The notes under the pieces were generated by a model. That model saw only the letters and a program-made list of their open reading frames with translations. It ran no database searches and had not been told where the DNA came from. A stretch of DNA of 64,000 bases from Porphyromonas uenonis DSM 23387 = JCM 13868 (GTDB lineage: Bacteria > Bacteroidota > Bacteroidia > Bacteroidales > Porphyromonadaceae), in contig NZ_AXVC01000025.1 in NCBI RefSeq assembly GCF_000482365.1, positions 4,248 through 68,247 on the forward strand, read 5' to 3'. Positions 17,692 to 26,019 of this stretch are shown piece by piece. A program made the translations under genes and the position numbers. Numbering within the stretch: the first letter of the stretch is position 1; every line of letters starts with the position of its first letter.

Positions 17692-19002
17692 ATGAGCCAC
17701 TCCTCACTGATTAGCGAACTGAAGGCGCGTGGGATGATTCATAACATCATGCCAGGTACCGAAGAGCAACTCACAGAGCATCTGACGACTGCCTACGTGG
17801 GCTTTGACCCGACGGCTGACTCGCTCCACATCGGTCACCTTGTCGGCGTGATGATGCTACGGCACTTACAGCGTGCTGGGCACAGACCGATAGCTCTACT
17901 GGGTGGAGCTACCGGTATGATCGGCGACCCATCGATGAAGTCTCAGGAGCGCAACCTCCTTGACATGGACACGCTCCGACACAATCAGGAGTGCATCGGT
18001 CGGCAGCTGGGGCACTTCCTGGACTTTGAGTCGGACGCTCCCAATAAGGCGCTACTGCTCAACAACTACGACTGGATGAAGGACTACAGCTTCCTCAACT
18101 TCATCCGAGACATCGGTAAGCATATTACGGTGAACTATATGATGGCGAAGGATAGCGTCAAGCGTCGTCTCGAGGCAAATGCCGAGGCGGGACTCTCCTT
18201 CACCGAGTTCTCCTACCAGCTCCTCCAGGGCTACGACTACCTGCACCTCTACCGTGAGTACGGTTGCCGTGTGCAGATGGGTGGCTCCGATCAGTGGGGC
18301 AACATTACGACTGGTACGGAGCTGATACGTCGTATCGATGGTGGCGAAGCCTTTGGCGTGACCTGTCCGCTCATCAAGAAGGCGGACGGTACGAAGTTTG
18401 GCAAGACAGAGAAAGGCAATGTCTGGCTAGATCGTCGCTACACGTCACCCTACACTTTCTGCCAGTTCTGGCTCAACGTCTCGGACGAGGATGCCGAGCG
18501 CTTTGTCAAGATCTTTACCAGCATACCACTAGAGGAGATTGATTCGCTCATAGAGCGTCACCGTCAGGCTCCACATGAGCGCCTGCTCCAGCATACGCTT
18601 GCAGAGGAGCTCACGGTCATGGTTCACGGACGTGAGGACTATGAGCAGAGCATGTCGGCTGGGCAGATACTATTTGGCAATAACACGCACGACCAACTGC
18701 GCCAGATGCCCGAAGAGCTACTCGAGGAGGTGATGGCAGGCGTACCACACTACAACGTCGGACGGACGCTCCTAGAGCAGGCTGGTGGTGTCAAGCTGCT
18801 AGACTTACTGGTGGAGCATGCTCCGATCTTTAAGTCCAAGGGCGAGCTACGCAAGCTGATTGATTCGAACGGCATCAGCCTTAACAAGGAGAAGGTGGCT
18901 GACCAAGACTGCGTAGTCACCACCGATGACTTGATCGCTGGTCGCTATCTGCTGGTACAGCGAGGCAAGAAGAACTACTACCTCATCGTGGTCTCTGCCT
19001 AG
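17692..19002 (+). CDS. tyrS: Tyrosyl-tRNA synthetase
   Basis: 436 residues, class I synthetase charging tRNA-Tyr. It shows the HIGH motif ([14 protein letters not shown]), [12 protein letters not shown] before it, the tyrosine-specificity region [12 protein letters not shown] with MGGSDQWGN, and the KMSKS equivalent [11 protein letters not shown]-terminal S4 RNA-binding domain ([17 protein letters not shown]) is present. Length and order are normal. It leads an operon of five closely spaced genes to 22443. Confidence 0.97.
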   Translation: MSHSSLISELKARGMIHNIMPGTEEQLTEHLTTAYVGFDPTADSLHIGHLVGVMMLRHLQRAGHRPIALLGGATGMIGDPSMKSQERNLLDMDTLRHNQECIGRQLGHFLDFESDAPNKALLLNNYDWMKDYSFLNFIRDIGKHITVNYMMAKDSVKRRLEANAEAGLSFTEFSYQLLQGYDYLHLYREYGCRVQMGGSDQWGNITTGTELIRRIDGGEAFGVTCPLIKKADGTKFGKTEKGNVWLDRRYTSPYTFCQFWLNVSDEDAERFVKIFTSIPLEEIDSLIERHRQAPHERLLQHTLAEELTVMVHGREDYEQSMSAGQILFGNNTHDQLRQMPEELLEEVMAGVPHYNVGRTLLEQAGGVKLLDLLVEHAPIFKSKGELRKLIDSNGISLNKEKVADQDCVVTTDDLIAGRYLLVQRGKKNYYLIVVSA

Positions 19003-19020
19003 CACTAGAAGGGTAGTGCT

Positions 19021-20076
19021 ATGCTCCTCTCGGTCGTCCTCGTCAACTACAAGGTCCCGCAGCTAACCATCGAGGCGGTTCGCTCGGTGCTGGCTAGCTG
19101 TCGCCTGATCGAGGGCGAGAGTGAGGTGATCGTGCTGGACAATGCTTCGGGCGATGACTCGATGGCTCGTCTCCGCACAGCTTTTGGCGCAGAGCCTAAG
19201 GTTAAGCTGCTGGAGAGCCCGACGAATGGAGGCTTTGCTCGTGGCAATAACCAAGCTATTGCCGAGGCAAGTGGCGACTACCTCTTGTTACTCAATCCTG
19301 ATACGCTAATCGGGGAGTCAACGCTGTCGTACTGCTTGACCTTCCTCCGTACTCATCCCGAGGCGGGCGCCGTAGGGCCTCGCCTCATTAACCAGTCTGG
19401 GGCGATGCACCCTGAGTGCAAGCGGGGCGTGCCTACGCTGTGGCATAGCTTCTGCCGCTTGACACGTCTCTACCGCTTGGCACCTCGCTCCGCTTGGTTC
19501 AATGGTTACTACCAGGGGCATCTCTCGCCTGACGAGGTGCAGCAAGTGCCGGTGCTGACGGGCGCCTTCCTGATGATGAGACGGGCACTATACCAAGCGG
19601 TGGGCGGACTGGACGAGCGCTACTTCATGTATGGCGAGGACATTGACCTCTGCTACACGATAGAGCGGGCGGGCTACCACAACTACTACCTCCCCACGCC
19701 AGTACTACACTACAAGGGCGAGTCGGAGCAGGCGGTCGATAGGGTACGCTACGAGGAGAACTTCTACGGAGCGATGCGCCTCTTCTACCTCAAGCATCAG
19801 GGGCGCGGCTGGTGGAGCCGACGCGTGACCACGCCGCTGGTACTGGCTGCCATAAACCTGCAGCGTCGCCTGGCACGTTGTCGTCGCAAGACGAAAGCTT
19901 CGCTACCGCCATCGCACACAGTGTCGCTGACGCTTGCTGAGTTGGTCGCAGATATAGACGCCTTCCCTGAGGGAACTTACCTACAGCTCTCGCTAGCGGG
20001 GGCTTCGTACGACTCTTTGCTAGAGACTATGGAGCGCTGCGCTACGCGGAAATACCTATTTATAGTAAACGCATAA
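19021..20076 (+). CDS. Family 2 glycosyltransferase
   Basis: 351 residues, a GT-A fold enzyme of the rhamnosyltransferase-like GT2 group. The nucleotide-binding start is LSVVLVNYKVPQLTIEAVRS with VIVLDNASGDDS; NGGFARGNNQAI and LLLNPDT (DxD-equivalent) follow, and the acceptor region has GAFLMMRRALYQAVGGLDE then FMYGEDIDLC. There is no membrane segment, so it would act at the inner face of the membrane in lipopolysaccharide or capsule assembly. The acceptor is unknown. It is 18 bases after tyrS and 18 before udk. Confidence 0.88.
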   Translation: MLLSVVLVNYKVPQLTIEAVRSVLASCRLIEGESEVIVLDNASGDDSMARLRTAFGAEPKVKLLESPTNGGFARGNNQAIAEASGDYLLLLNPDTLIGESTLSYCLTFLRTHPEAGAVGPRLINQSGAMHPECKRGVPTLWHSFCRLTRLYRLAPRSAWFNGYYQGHLSPDEVQQVPVLTGAFLMMRRALYQAVGGLDERYFMYGEDIDLCYTIERAGYHNYYLPTPVLHYKGESEQAVDRVRYEENFYGAMRLFYLKHQGRGWWSRRVTTPLVLAAINLQRRLARCRRKTKASLPPSHTVSLTLAELVADIDAFPEGTYLQLSLAGASYDSLLETMERCATRKYLFIVNA

Positions 20077-20094
20077 GACTATTTCGCTGAAGCT

Positions 20095-20730
20095 ATGAAG
20101 CACAAACCGATTATCATAGGCGTAGCGGGCGGGACCGCCTCGGGCAAGAGTACCCTGGTGCGCCGTCTGCAAGAGACCTTTGCTGATGAGGATGTCGTAG
20201 TCCTCAGCCACGACTACTATTACAGGGCGCACGACGAGCTGCCTCTGGAGCAGCGTGCTAAGCTTAACTACGACCACCCCGACGCCTTCGACACGAAGCT
20301 TATGTGCGAGCAGATTAGCCAGCTCTGCGAGGGGCATAGCGTGGAGCGCCCCGTCTACTCCTTTGTCAATCACAACCGCATCCCCGAGACGGTCACCATA
20401 GATCCGCCTTGCGTGCTGATCATTGACGGCATCTTGATCTTTGAGAATGAAGAGCTGCGCGACCTGATGGATGTCAAGATCTACGTGCAGACGGACGACG
20501 ATGTGCGCCTAGCACGTCGTATACAGCGTGACGTCAAGGAGCGAGGACGTAGTGTCGACTCAGTCATCGAGCAGTATCTCACGACGGTCAAGCCGATGCA
20601 CCAGCAGTTTGTCGAGCCTTCACGACGCTACGCCGACTTGATCATTCCCGAGGGAGGCTTCAACTCCGTTGCCGTACGTCTGCTCATAGACAATGTGCGC
20701 TCGCTACTCTCCTCAAGAGCTAAGCATTAG
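20095..20730 (+). CDS. udk: Uridine kinase
   Basis: 211 residues. It phosphorylates uridine/cytidine in pyrimidine salvage. The P-loop is GVAGGTASGKSTLVRRL; VLSHDYYYRAHDELP and NYDHPDAFDT are the nucleoside-binding segments, and LIIDGILIFENEELR and RLARRIQRDVKERGR (lid) complete the family pattern. Normal length. Salvage is also served by upp at 30246. Confidence 0.96.
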   Translation: MKHKPIIIGVAGGTASGKSTLVRRLQETFADEDVVVLSHDYYYRAHDELPLEQRAKLNYDHPDAFDTKLMCEQISQLCEGHSVERPVYSFVNHNRIPETVTIDPPCVLIIDGILIFENEELRDLMDVKIYVQTDDDVRLARRIQRDVKERGRSVDSVIEQYLTTVKPMHQQFVEPSRRYADLIIPEGGFNSVAVRLLIDNVRSLLSSRAKH

Positions 20731-20743
20731 AGATAGAGGATAG

Positions 20744-21415
20744 ATGTTGGACCAGATATCAGGCTTTGACCTCTCAACTCTCACGTGGTCTGAGGTGACG
20801 GTCACGAGTATTCTAGACTTCGTCGGGACCTTCGCCTTCGCCATCTCCGGGATCCGCTTGGCATCGACCAAGCAGATGGACTGGTTTGGCGCCTACGTGC
20901 TGGGAGTCACGACCGCTGTGGGCGGAGGTACGCTACGCGACCTCTTCCTCGGGGCGACCCCCTTCTGGATGCTCCAGCCCTCCTATCTGATCATCACCTT
21001 TGTGGCGCTGCTCTACGTATATATCTTTAGGAAGATCTTGATCCGCACAGCGCCGACAGTCTTTATCTTTGACGCTATCGGACTGGGACTCTTTATGGTG
21101 GTGGGTGTGGACAAGACGCTCGCCATGGGCTTCCCCAGCTGGGTGGCGGTCATCATGGGTACGGTGACCGGCTCCTTCGGGGGACTACTGCGAGACATCA
21201 TCCTCAACGTGACTCCACTCATCTGCCGACAAGACATTTACGCCCTGGCCTGCATCGCTGGAGGCGTCATCTACACACTGATGCTTCGCTTCGTACCTAT
21301 AGATACGGTCTACGCACAGCTCATATCGGCTGGCATGGTCATCCTGATACGCATCCTGGCGGTGCACTATCACTGGCACTTGCCTCAGCTCAAAGGGATC
21401 GATAGCTCCAACTAA
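20744..21415 (+). CDS. TRIC-type cation channel family protein (UPF0126)
   Basis: 223 residues with about seven hydrophobic segments in two homologous halves, each carrying the signature glycine/arginine motif: VGGGTLRDLFLG in the first and FGGLLRDIIL in the second. Such proteins form homotrimeric potassium-permeable channels in the inner membrane; some relatives have been linked to glycine transport. The start codon follows udk by 13 bases. The membrane assignment is sure; the transported ion is inferred from the family. Confidence 0.88.
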   Translation: MLDQISGFDLSTLTWSEVTVTSILDFVGTFAFAISGIRLASTKQMDWFGAYVLGVTTAVGGGTLRDLFLGATPFWMLQPSYLIITFVALLYVYIFRKILIRTAPTVFIFDAIGLGLFMVVGVDKTLAMGFPSWVAVIMGTVTGSFGGLLRDIILNVTPLICRQDIYALACIAGGVIYTLMLRFVPIDTVYAQLISAGMVILIRILAVHYHWHLPQLKGIDSSN

Positions 21416-21426
21416 CTTACACTCTT

Positions 21427-22443
21427 ATGAAAAACATTATGACCTTCTTACCGCTTGCCCTAACCCTCTTACTGGCTTGCCAGCCCTCCACGGATAGCAG
21501 TGCCGAGGTGACAAATGTGGATACGATTACAGCTGCAGACACGGTCGTAGCTGAGCCTCAGCCTGAGCTTACGGCTGAGCAGATCGTCATTGACCGAGAG
21601 CTCTCCTTTGACAAATATACGCTCGAGGATTCCTATGAATATAAGGAGGAGACGCGAACCATTCAGTGGGATCAGATACGAGAGCAGCTCCTCCGCATAG
21701 AGCAGCTACAGGCAGAACCTCATCAGTGGGGCGTCCTGCAAAACTATAAGAACCTAAACGGCGAAGCTCCCCTCACGAAAGTGTGGTCTCGTGATAGCTA
21801 CAGGCTAGTCTCCGACTCGCTCGGCGTGGAGCGCTATCAGTCGGTGCCCCTCTACGCACCCACAGACACCAACAAGCCAGAGCTTTATGGTCGTGACGGG
21901 ACGCTCATAGCGATGACTGACACACTGGGCAGTGAGTTTTGGCAAGGGCGAGTTGAGTCTCCCGAGGCTGACTGGTATGTACCTAAGCGCTATGTCAAGC
22001 TCTTGAAGCGTGATGTCACCTTCTCGCACGTTGTCGTAGTGGATCGCAAGAACCAACACATCATTGTGCTGGAGCGTCAGGCACCAGCGCACTACCTCGT
22101 GCGGAGCATCAACCCCGCCACGACGGGACGCCACAAGCCCCCTCACGCCAAGGAGACACCCTTGGGCATCTTCCTCCTACAGGAGAAGAAGCCTAAGATG
22201 TTTTACACCAGTGACGGTTCCAGCCGCATCGCTGGCTTTGCCCCGTGGGCTAGTCGCTTCACTTGCGGAGCCTATATACATGGTGTCCCCGTAAACAATC
22301 CCAAGGGTCGGATCGTCGAGTACAGCCCGTCTCTTGGCACCACGCCCCGCTCCCACATGTGCGTCCGCAACGCCAGCTCACACGCTAAGTTTGTCTACGA
22401 CAACTGTCCCGCGCTTGCCACGCTTGTCGTCGTGATCGAGTGA
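21427..22443 (+). CDS. L,D-transpeptidase (YkuD-like) lipoprotein
   Basis: 338 residues with a lipoprotein signal (FLPLALTLLLAC). An acidic Thr/Asp/Glu-rich linker and an SH3-like middle region (YGRDGTLIAMTDTLG) precede the catalytic domain, where YIHGVP and SHMCVRNASSHAKFVYD form the His and Cys active-site motifs of YkuD enzymes (usual form SHGCVR, here with Met). It would make or attach 3-3 peptidoglycan crosslinks in the periplasm. The stop codon is immediately followed by the target duplication of the family A element at 22453, so the insertion just missed the gene. Confidence 0.85.
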   Translation: MKNIMTFLPLALTLLLACQPSTDSSAEVTNVDTITAADTVVAEPQPELTAEQIVIDRELSFDKYTLEDSYEYKEETRTIQWDQIREQLLRIEQLQAEPHQWGVLQNYKNLNGEAPLTKVWSRDSYRLVSDSLGVERYQSVPLYAPTDTNKPELYGRDGTLIAMTDTLGSEFWQGRVESPEADWYVPKRYVKLLKRDVTFSHVVVVDRKNQHIIVLERQAPAHYLVRSINPATTGRHKPPHAKETPLGIFLLQEKKPKMFYTSDGSSRIAGFAPWASRFTCGAYIHGVPVNNPKGRIVEYSPSLGTTPRSHMCVRNASSHAKFVYDNCPALATLVVVIE

Positions 22444-22452
22444 CCGTTGCGG

Positions 22453-23104
22453 CAGGGCTGACGCCTTACAACCAGCCGTCTAGGAACTACGCTTGACGAT
22501 AACTGGGGATACACGGTTCGAGCATCACTACAGAGTGGTTACGGGACCTCTCTGATTACGCCCTCCTCCCGAAGAATGGAATTCCTACCTAGGAATTGGC
22601 CCAATAGCTACCTAGGAATTGGTCCAATAGCTACCTAGGAAATAAAAAATTCTTCGGAGGAATCAAATGAAACTTCGGAGGAATCAAAAAATAAGTCCGA
22701 AGAATTTGCCCATTTCCTAGGTAGGAAATCAGAAATATCCACGGGACTATTTGGTCATTTCCTAGGTGGGAAATGAAACGAGCTCATTTTTAATGAGACT
22801 GTTGCAGAAAGGCGAATCGCTGCGTTGCTTTCGGGATTCGGCTTCGGTCACATACGGAGGTATGCTCCCTTCAGACCTCACCCTCAGCGCCTTGCGCTTC
22901 ATCCTTTCTGCAAAGTCAGGACAATCTTGCAAGCAAGATTGTGAGACTGTTGACTTTTGCAACAGTCACATACGGAGGTATGCTCCCTTCAGACCTTACC
23001 CTCAGCGCCTTGCGCCTCATCCTTTCTGCAAAGTCAGGACAATCTTGCAAGCAAGATTGTGAGACTGTTGACTTTTGCAACAGTCTCTTAATGCGTCAGC
23101 CCTG
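22453..23104 (-). mobile_element. Family A MITE-like element, copy A2, interrupted by a family B element
   Basis: In reverse orientation to A1/A4. It begins with CAGGGCTGACGCCTTACAAC (22453) and ends with ATGCGTCAGCCCTG (23104). Flanks are ACCGTTGCGG (22443-22452) and ACCGTCGCGG (23105-23114), a 10-bp direct repeat with one mismatch, which reads as a target-site duplication. Its outer end is split by the B element at 22795-23087. No coding content. Confidence 0.75.
22795..23087 (-). mobile_element. Family B MITE-like element, copy B1, with internal 118-bp tandem duplication
   Basis: Ends are GAGACTGTTGC and its inverse GCAACAGTCTC. TTAAT occurs on both sides (22790-22794 and 23088-23092), a 5-bp target duplication. 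The length is 293, exactly 118 more than copy B2 (175), because the segment starting TACGGAGGTATGCTCC at 22853 recurs at 22971 with only a couple of base changes. Open frames inside it are fortuitous. Confidence 0.8.
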
Positions 23105-23123
23105 ACCGTCGCGGAGGTCCGGC

Positions 23124-23153
23124 TTGTGGGGTAAAATATTATTTGTACCTTTG
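23124..23153 (+). promoter_or_regulatory. Promoter of rpsO
   Basis: TTG (23124-23126), 19 bases, then TACCTTTG (23146-23153). It lies just outside the family A element and gives a leader of about 90 nt. Confidence 0.7.
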
Positions 23154-23181
23154 CAGGCGAAATACATCGTCGTACTCATTG

Positions 23182-23213
23182 TCGCCCCATCGAGGTGGGG
23201 CATTGGGTGGCGA
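23182..23213 (+). promoter_or_regulatory. Putative rpsO leader with alternative hairpins
   Basis: GCCCCA (23184-23189) can pair with TGGGGC (23196-23201), or TCGCC (23182-23186) with GGCGA (23209-23213). The two stems share bases and exclude each other. Ribosomal protein S15 controls its own mRNA through leader structures in several bacteria, so a similar role is plausible here. Confidence 0.35.
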
Positions 23214-23251
23214 GGATGATATGAATGTCTCACAAATAACCTCATAACAAG

Positions 23252-23533
23252 ATGTACCTAGACAGTACCAAGAAGCAAGAGATCTTCGCACAGTACGGAG
23301 CCTCTGCACAAGACACTGGAAGTGTCGAGAGCCAGGTAGCTCTCTTTACCTATCGTATCCAGCACCTTACGGAGCACCTTAAGGAGAATAAGAAGGACTT
23401 CTCTACGTCACGTAGCCTGAAGATGCTCGTTGGTAAGCGTCGTCGTCTACTCGACTACCTCGCTAAGAAGGATATCGAGCGCTATCGTAAGCTCATCGCC
23501 GACCTAGGCATTCGTCACGCGACGAAGTTCTAA
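23252..23533 (+). CDS. rpsO: 30S ribosomal protein S15
   Basis: 93 residues, a few more than the usual 89. The family core is intact: GSVESQVALFTYRIQHLTEH, then LKMLVGKRRRLLDYLAKKD and YRKLIADLGIR. S15 binds 16S rRNA early in assembly of the small subunit platform. It is monocistronic with its own promoter at 23124-23153, and a structured leader that may be used for autoregulation. Confidence 0.97.
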   Translation: MYLDSTKKQEIFAQYGASAQDTGSVESQVALFTYRIQHLTEHLKENKKDFSTSRSLKMLVGKRRRLLDYLAKKDIERYRKLIADLGIRHATKF

Positions 23534-23614
23534 GGCGAGCTTCCTGTCAATAGCTAGAAGAGGAGATTCGACAAATAAATCCTCCGAGGCTATTGCAGAT
23601 TCAAAAAGTTTTCG

Positions 23615-23622
23615 TACCTTTG
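23615..23622 (+). promoter_or_regulatory. Promoter of the tRNA-Gly(GCC) transcript
   Basis: TACCTTTG inside TTCGTACCTTTG, 131 bases before the tRNA. Transcription would start near 23630, at the base of the structured leader. Confidence 0.6.
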
Positions 23623-23638
23623 TACTCACAAATCGGCA

Positions 23639-23748
23639 GGACACCCTTTATCACCCTTTGCTGGTTAGGAAGAGCGATGGCTCTGAAAGGGTTTTGAGTC
23701 AGTAGACTCACGACATACAAGGGAGGCTGATATAAGAGGGGGGTGTCC
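23639..23748 (+). ncRNA. Candidate structured RNA upstream of tRNA-Gly(GCC)
   Basis: GGACACCC (23639-23646) pairs with GGGTGTCC (23741-23748), closing a region with a second stem ACCCTTT/AAAGGGT (23653-23659 with 23686-23692) that carries AGAGC-GATG-GCTCT (23671-23684), and a third hairpin TGAGTC-AGTA-GACTCA (23695-23710). All stems are perfect. It is either a processed leader of the tRNA or a separate small RNA. I do not match it to a known family. Confidence 0.4.
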
Positions 23749-23753
23749 GATAT

Positions 23754-23826
23754 GCGGAAGTAGCTCAGTTGGTAGAGCACAACCTTGCCAAGGTTGGGGT
23801 CGCGGGTTCGAGTCCCGTCTTCCGCT
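23754..23826 (+). tRNA. tRNA-Gly (anticodon GCC)
   Basis: Full cloverleaf of 73 nt: acceptor GCGGAAG/CTTCCGC, D arm with AGTTGGTAGA, anticodon stem CAACC/GGTTG around TTGCCAA, T arm GCGGG-TTCGAGT-CCCGT, discriminator T; CCA is not encoded. A terminator hairpin follows at 23862-23897. Confidence 0.95.
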
Positions 23827-23861
23827 CTTCGATACGAAAGATATTGGTTTAGAGTAAGAAC

Positions 23862-23897
23862 AGATAAGCGTAGTGAGCCTAGCTCCTACGCTTATCT
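23862..23897 (+). terminator. Terminator after tRNA-Gly(GCC)
   Basis: AGATAAGCGTAG (23862-23873) pairs perfectly with CTACGCTTATCT (23886-23897), followed by TGTTTGT. Confidence 0.7.
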
Positions 23898-23926
23898 TGT
23901 TTGTATAGTATGCCCATCATACAAAA

Positions 23927-23964
23927 GAGAGGCGACTCTGCTCCGAAGAGCAGGGTCGCCTCTC
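23927..23964 (-). terminator. Terminator of the fimbrial operon
   Basis: GAGAGGCGACTCTGCTC (23927-23943) pairs with GAGCAGGGTCGCCTCTC (23948-23964) with one mismatch and a CGAA loop. On the minus strand a short TTTTGT follows (bases 23926-23921). It ends the minus operon 28357-23998 and could also stop read-through from the tRNA. Confidence 0.75.
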
Positions 23965-23997
23965 AGTAAATATGTGAGACCAAGTCTCAGGATCGAA

Positions 23998-25929
23998 CTA
24001 GTTCTCTATGGTTGGAGTACCTTTTCTAGATGACCCGTAGAGAGGATCTGTAGGAGCATAGTCCGAATTCGTTGTCCCGTCATACTTGAGGAATTCAACA
24101 TTGTCGACTTTACATTTTTCGAACTTCACCCCAGTAGCATCAGCGATGTCTCCGACCAGTCCTGCGATGTTTGTCGTAGACGAACCATTGACACGTAGGC
24201 TGACGTAGTTAGCTGTACACTCGGTTAGTGTATGGTTCTTATTTAGAGATCCAACCATACCTCCGATTTGGGAGCCCTTTGCCTGAATTGTGATATTTGT
24301 CACACTACACTTCTTGAATACGAAAGGCTTATCGGGATTCGTATATCCGACGAGTCCTCCCACATTCTGGGTCTTGAGGAAGCTGTTAGCCCCCTTAATG
24401 AAAACGTTTTTAGCATGTACGTTCTCTAGATTTCCAGAGAAGTATCCAACACATCCGGCAAAGTAAGCCGACTCACTATGTTTCTTTCCAGTCTCCACCG
24501 TTACGCCTTCGAGACCATTGATCGTGATGTTTTCGAAGGTTAGATTCTTGATGTCTCCATACCAAACCCCAAAGACCCCTGTTTGTTGCTCTCTCTTGAA
24601 GAAGCCACTGGTCTTGAAGAGGAATTTCTGAACACTGAAGTTACGTAGGGTATGGCCGTTTCCATCGAATGTTCCGCAGGGACCACCAAAAGCACCATCG
24701 CGAGGCCCGATGGGGTACCAGTCAATACCATTCATGTCAATGTCCGACTCGAGCTTGAAGACTTTATTAGCACCTAGCTCTTTAGGGTTATCAGCGACCC
24801 ACATCAGCTCTTCACGATTGGTGATGTGATAGGTCTTGATTGTTTTACCACCCACCTCACTGGTGGTAATTGCGGGCTTCTTGGAAGTTACTCCTTGAGG
24901 AGCAAACCAAGACTGATGATTGTTGTACTCCTCAATAAAGTTCTCTTCGATAAGCACCTTGATACTAGTTGCAGTCGTTAGGAGGTTACCCATGAGGGTG
25001 GTTAGGTAGTTACGCTGGATAGGTACATTGACTGCGAAGTCGTAGGTTGAGATAAGCTGTCCGTCTTTGCCACCCTTTTTAGCCGTGAAGACTACGTGAA
25101 GAGGTGTCTGCTCAGACTGGTCAGTCATTAGGTAGTCTACGGTCATGGTGCGGTTGTGCTCATCAGAGTCATAACCGAGCATGTAGTCTTTCTTGTCCTT
25201 GTCTATATTGACATCGTAGGTGATGATGCCTGCATCATCCTTCGCCGTGAGAGGAGTGCCCGTAGAGGCGCCCGTCAGGAGGTTCATAGAGTTGAATCTC
25301 TTACAATCTGCGCCATAGTACTGGATAGAGAAGTAGTCCGGCTTGTCAGCAGGAACTAGCCCCCAGTCTGTAGTAACGACGCGGATCTTAGAGAAGGGAC
25401 GGCGTAGTACGAGCGTCTCGTTAATAGCCGTCGTACCAACATTTATGTCCTTAGTGATCCAATAAGCATCGCGAGACTCGTCGTTCAGCTGCTTGTTAGC
25501 TTCATCGAGGCAAGTGATGTTTGTGAAGTCGGTGGTGTTGTAGTGAAGGTCGGCGGTCTCACCTTGCTTGACGAAGTCCGCCCAGACTACGAACTTGTAT
25601 TTTCTATTGGGTGTTAGTCGTAGCTCATAAGTGATCTCCTCGTAGGAGTCTACGGTCTTGACTAAAGGCGCAATGACACTCTCGCCGTTATCGTTGTAGA
25701 CAGCGAGCTTGTATCGGATGTCGTATTGCGACATGTCTACGTTAGTGATACCACCCTTGGCACTAGAGCTATTGGCGGAGGCACGGAGGGCCTGCATGTC
25801 TTCGGGGAGAGATAGCTTGATAACTACTTTACCCGGATCATTGCTGTCTAGCTGGTCATTCCTCTGGCATGAAGCTCCGATCAGGAGGATAGCTAGAGAA
25901 GCCAGGAAAAACTTGATTCTTTGATTCAT
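23998..25929 (-). CDS. Fimbrillin-like lipoprotein with C-terminal GLUG-motif beta-helix
   Basis: 643 residues; lipoprotein signal LASLAILLIGASC (Cys 21). The N-terminal half (to about 330) resembles the two-domain Bacteroidales fimbrillin/DUF6562 group: DIRYKLAVYNDNGESVIAPL, YKFVVWADFVKQG, then TLVLRRPFSKIRVVTTD. The C-terminal part has repeats such as FAGCVGYFSGNLENV, VGGLVGYTN, IGGMVGSL and IAGLVGDI, which are GLUG motifs of adhesin-type beta helices. The combination suggests a fimbrial tip or accessory adhesin whose mature form is placed on the outer surface. It is the last gene of a three-gene operon. Confidence 0.75.
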   Translation of the reverse strand: MNQRIKFFLASLAILLIGASCQRNDQLDSNDPGKVVIKLSLPEDMQALRASANSSSAKGGITNVDMSQYDIRYKLAVYNDNGESVIAPLVKTVDSYEEITYELRLTPNRKYKFVVWADFVKQGETADLHYNTTDFTNITCLDEANKQLNDESRDAYWITKDINVGTTAINETLVLRRPFSKIRVVTTDWGLVPADKPDYFSIQYYGADCKRFNSMNLLTGASTGTPLTAKDDAGIITYDVNIDKDKKDYMLGYDSDEHNRTMTVDYLMTDQSEQTPLHVVFTAKKGGKDGQLISTYDFAVNVPIQRNYLTTLMGNLLTTATSIKVLIEENFIEEYNNHQSWFAPQGVTSKKPAITTSEVGGKTIKTYHITNREELMWVADNPKELGANKVFKLESDIDMNGIDWYPIGPRDGAFGGPCGTFDGNGHTLRNFSVQKFLFKTSGFFKREQQTGVFGVWYGDIKNLTFENITINGLEGVTVETGKKHSESAYFAGCVGYFSGNLENVHAKNVFIKGANSFLKTQNVGGLVGYTNPDKPFVFKKCSVTNITIQAKGSQIGGMVGSLNKNHTLTECTANYVSLRVNGSSTTNIAGLVGDIADATGVKFEKCKVDNVEFLKYDGTTNSDYAPTDPLYGSSRKGTPTIEN

Positions 25930-26019
25930 ACTGCTACTGTTAATTGTTGGTTTATGATATGTGATTGGGACTCTTCCTTTGTGTCGTCAGAGAAAAGATT
26001 TCCTAGTATTTCCGCTTGC

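Noticed and set aside
22766-23062. Open frames of about 100 codons covering the family B element (also the inverse frame, and 51596-51904)
   Set aside because: They arise from the repeat itself, run over its palindromes, lack any domain pattern and change length with the 118-bp duplication. Treated as non-coding MITE.
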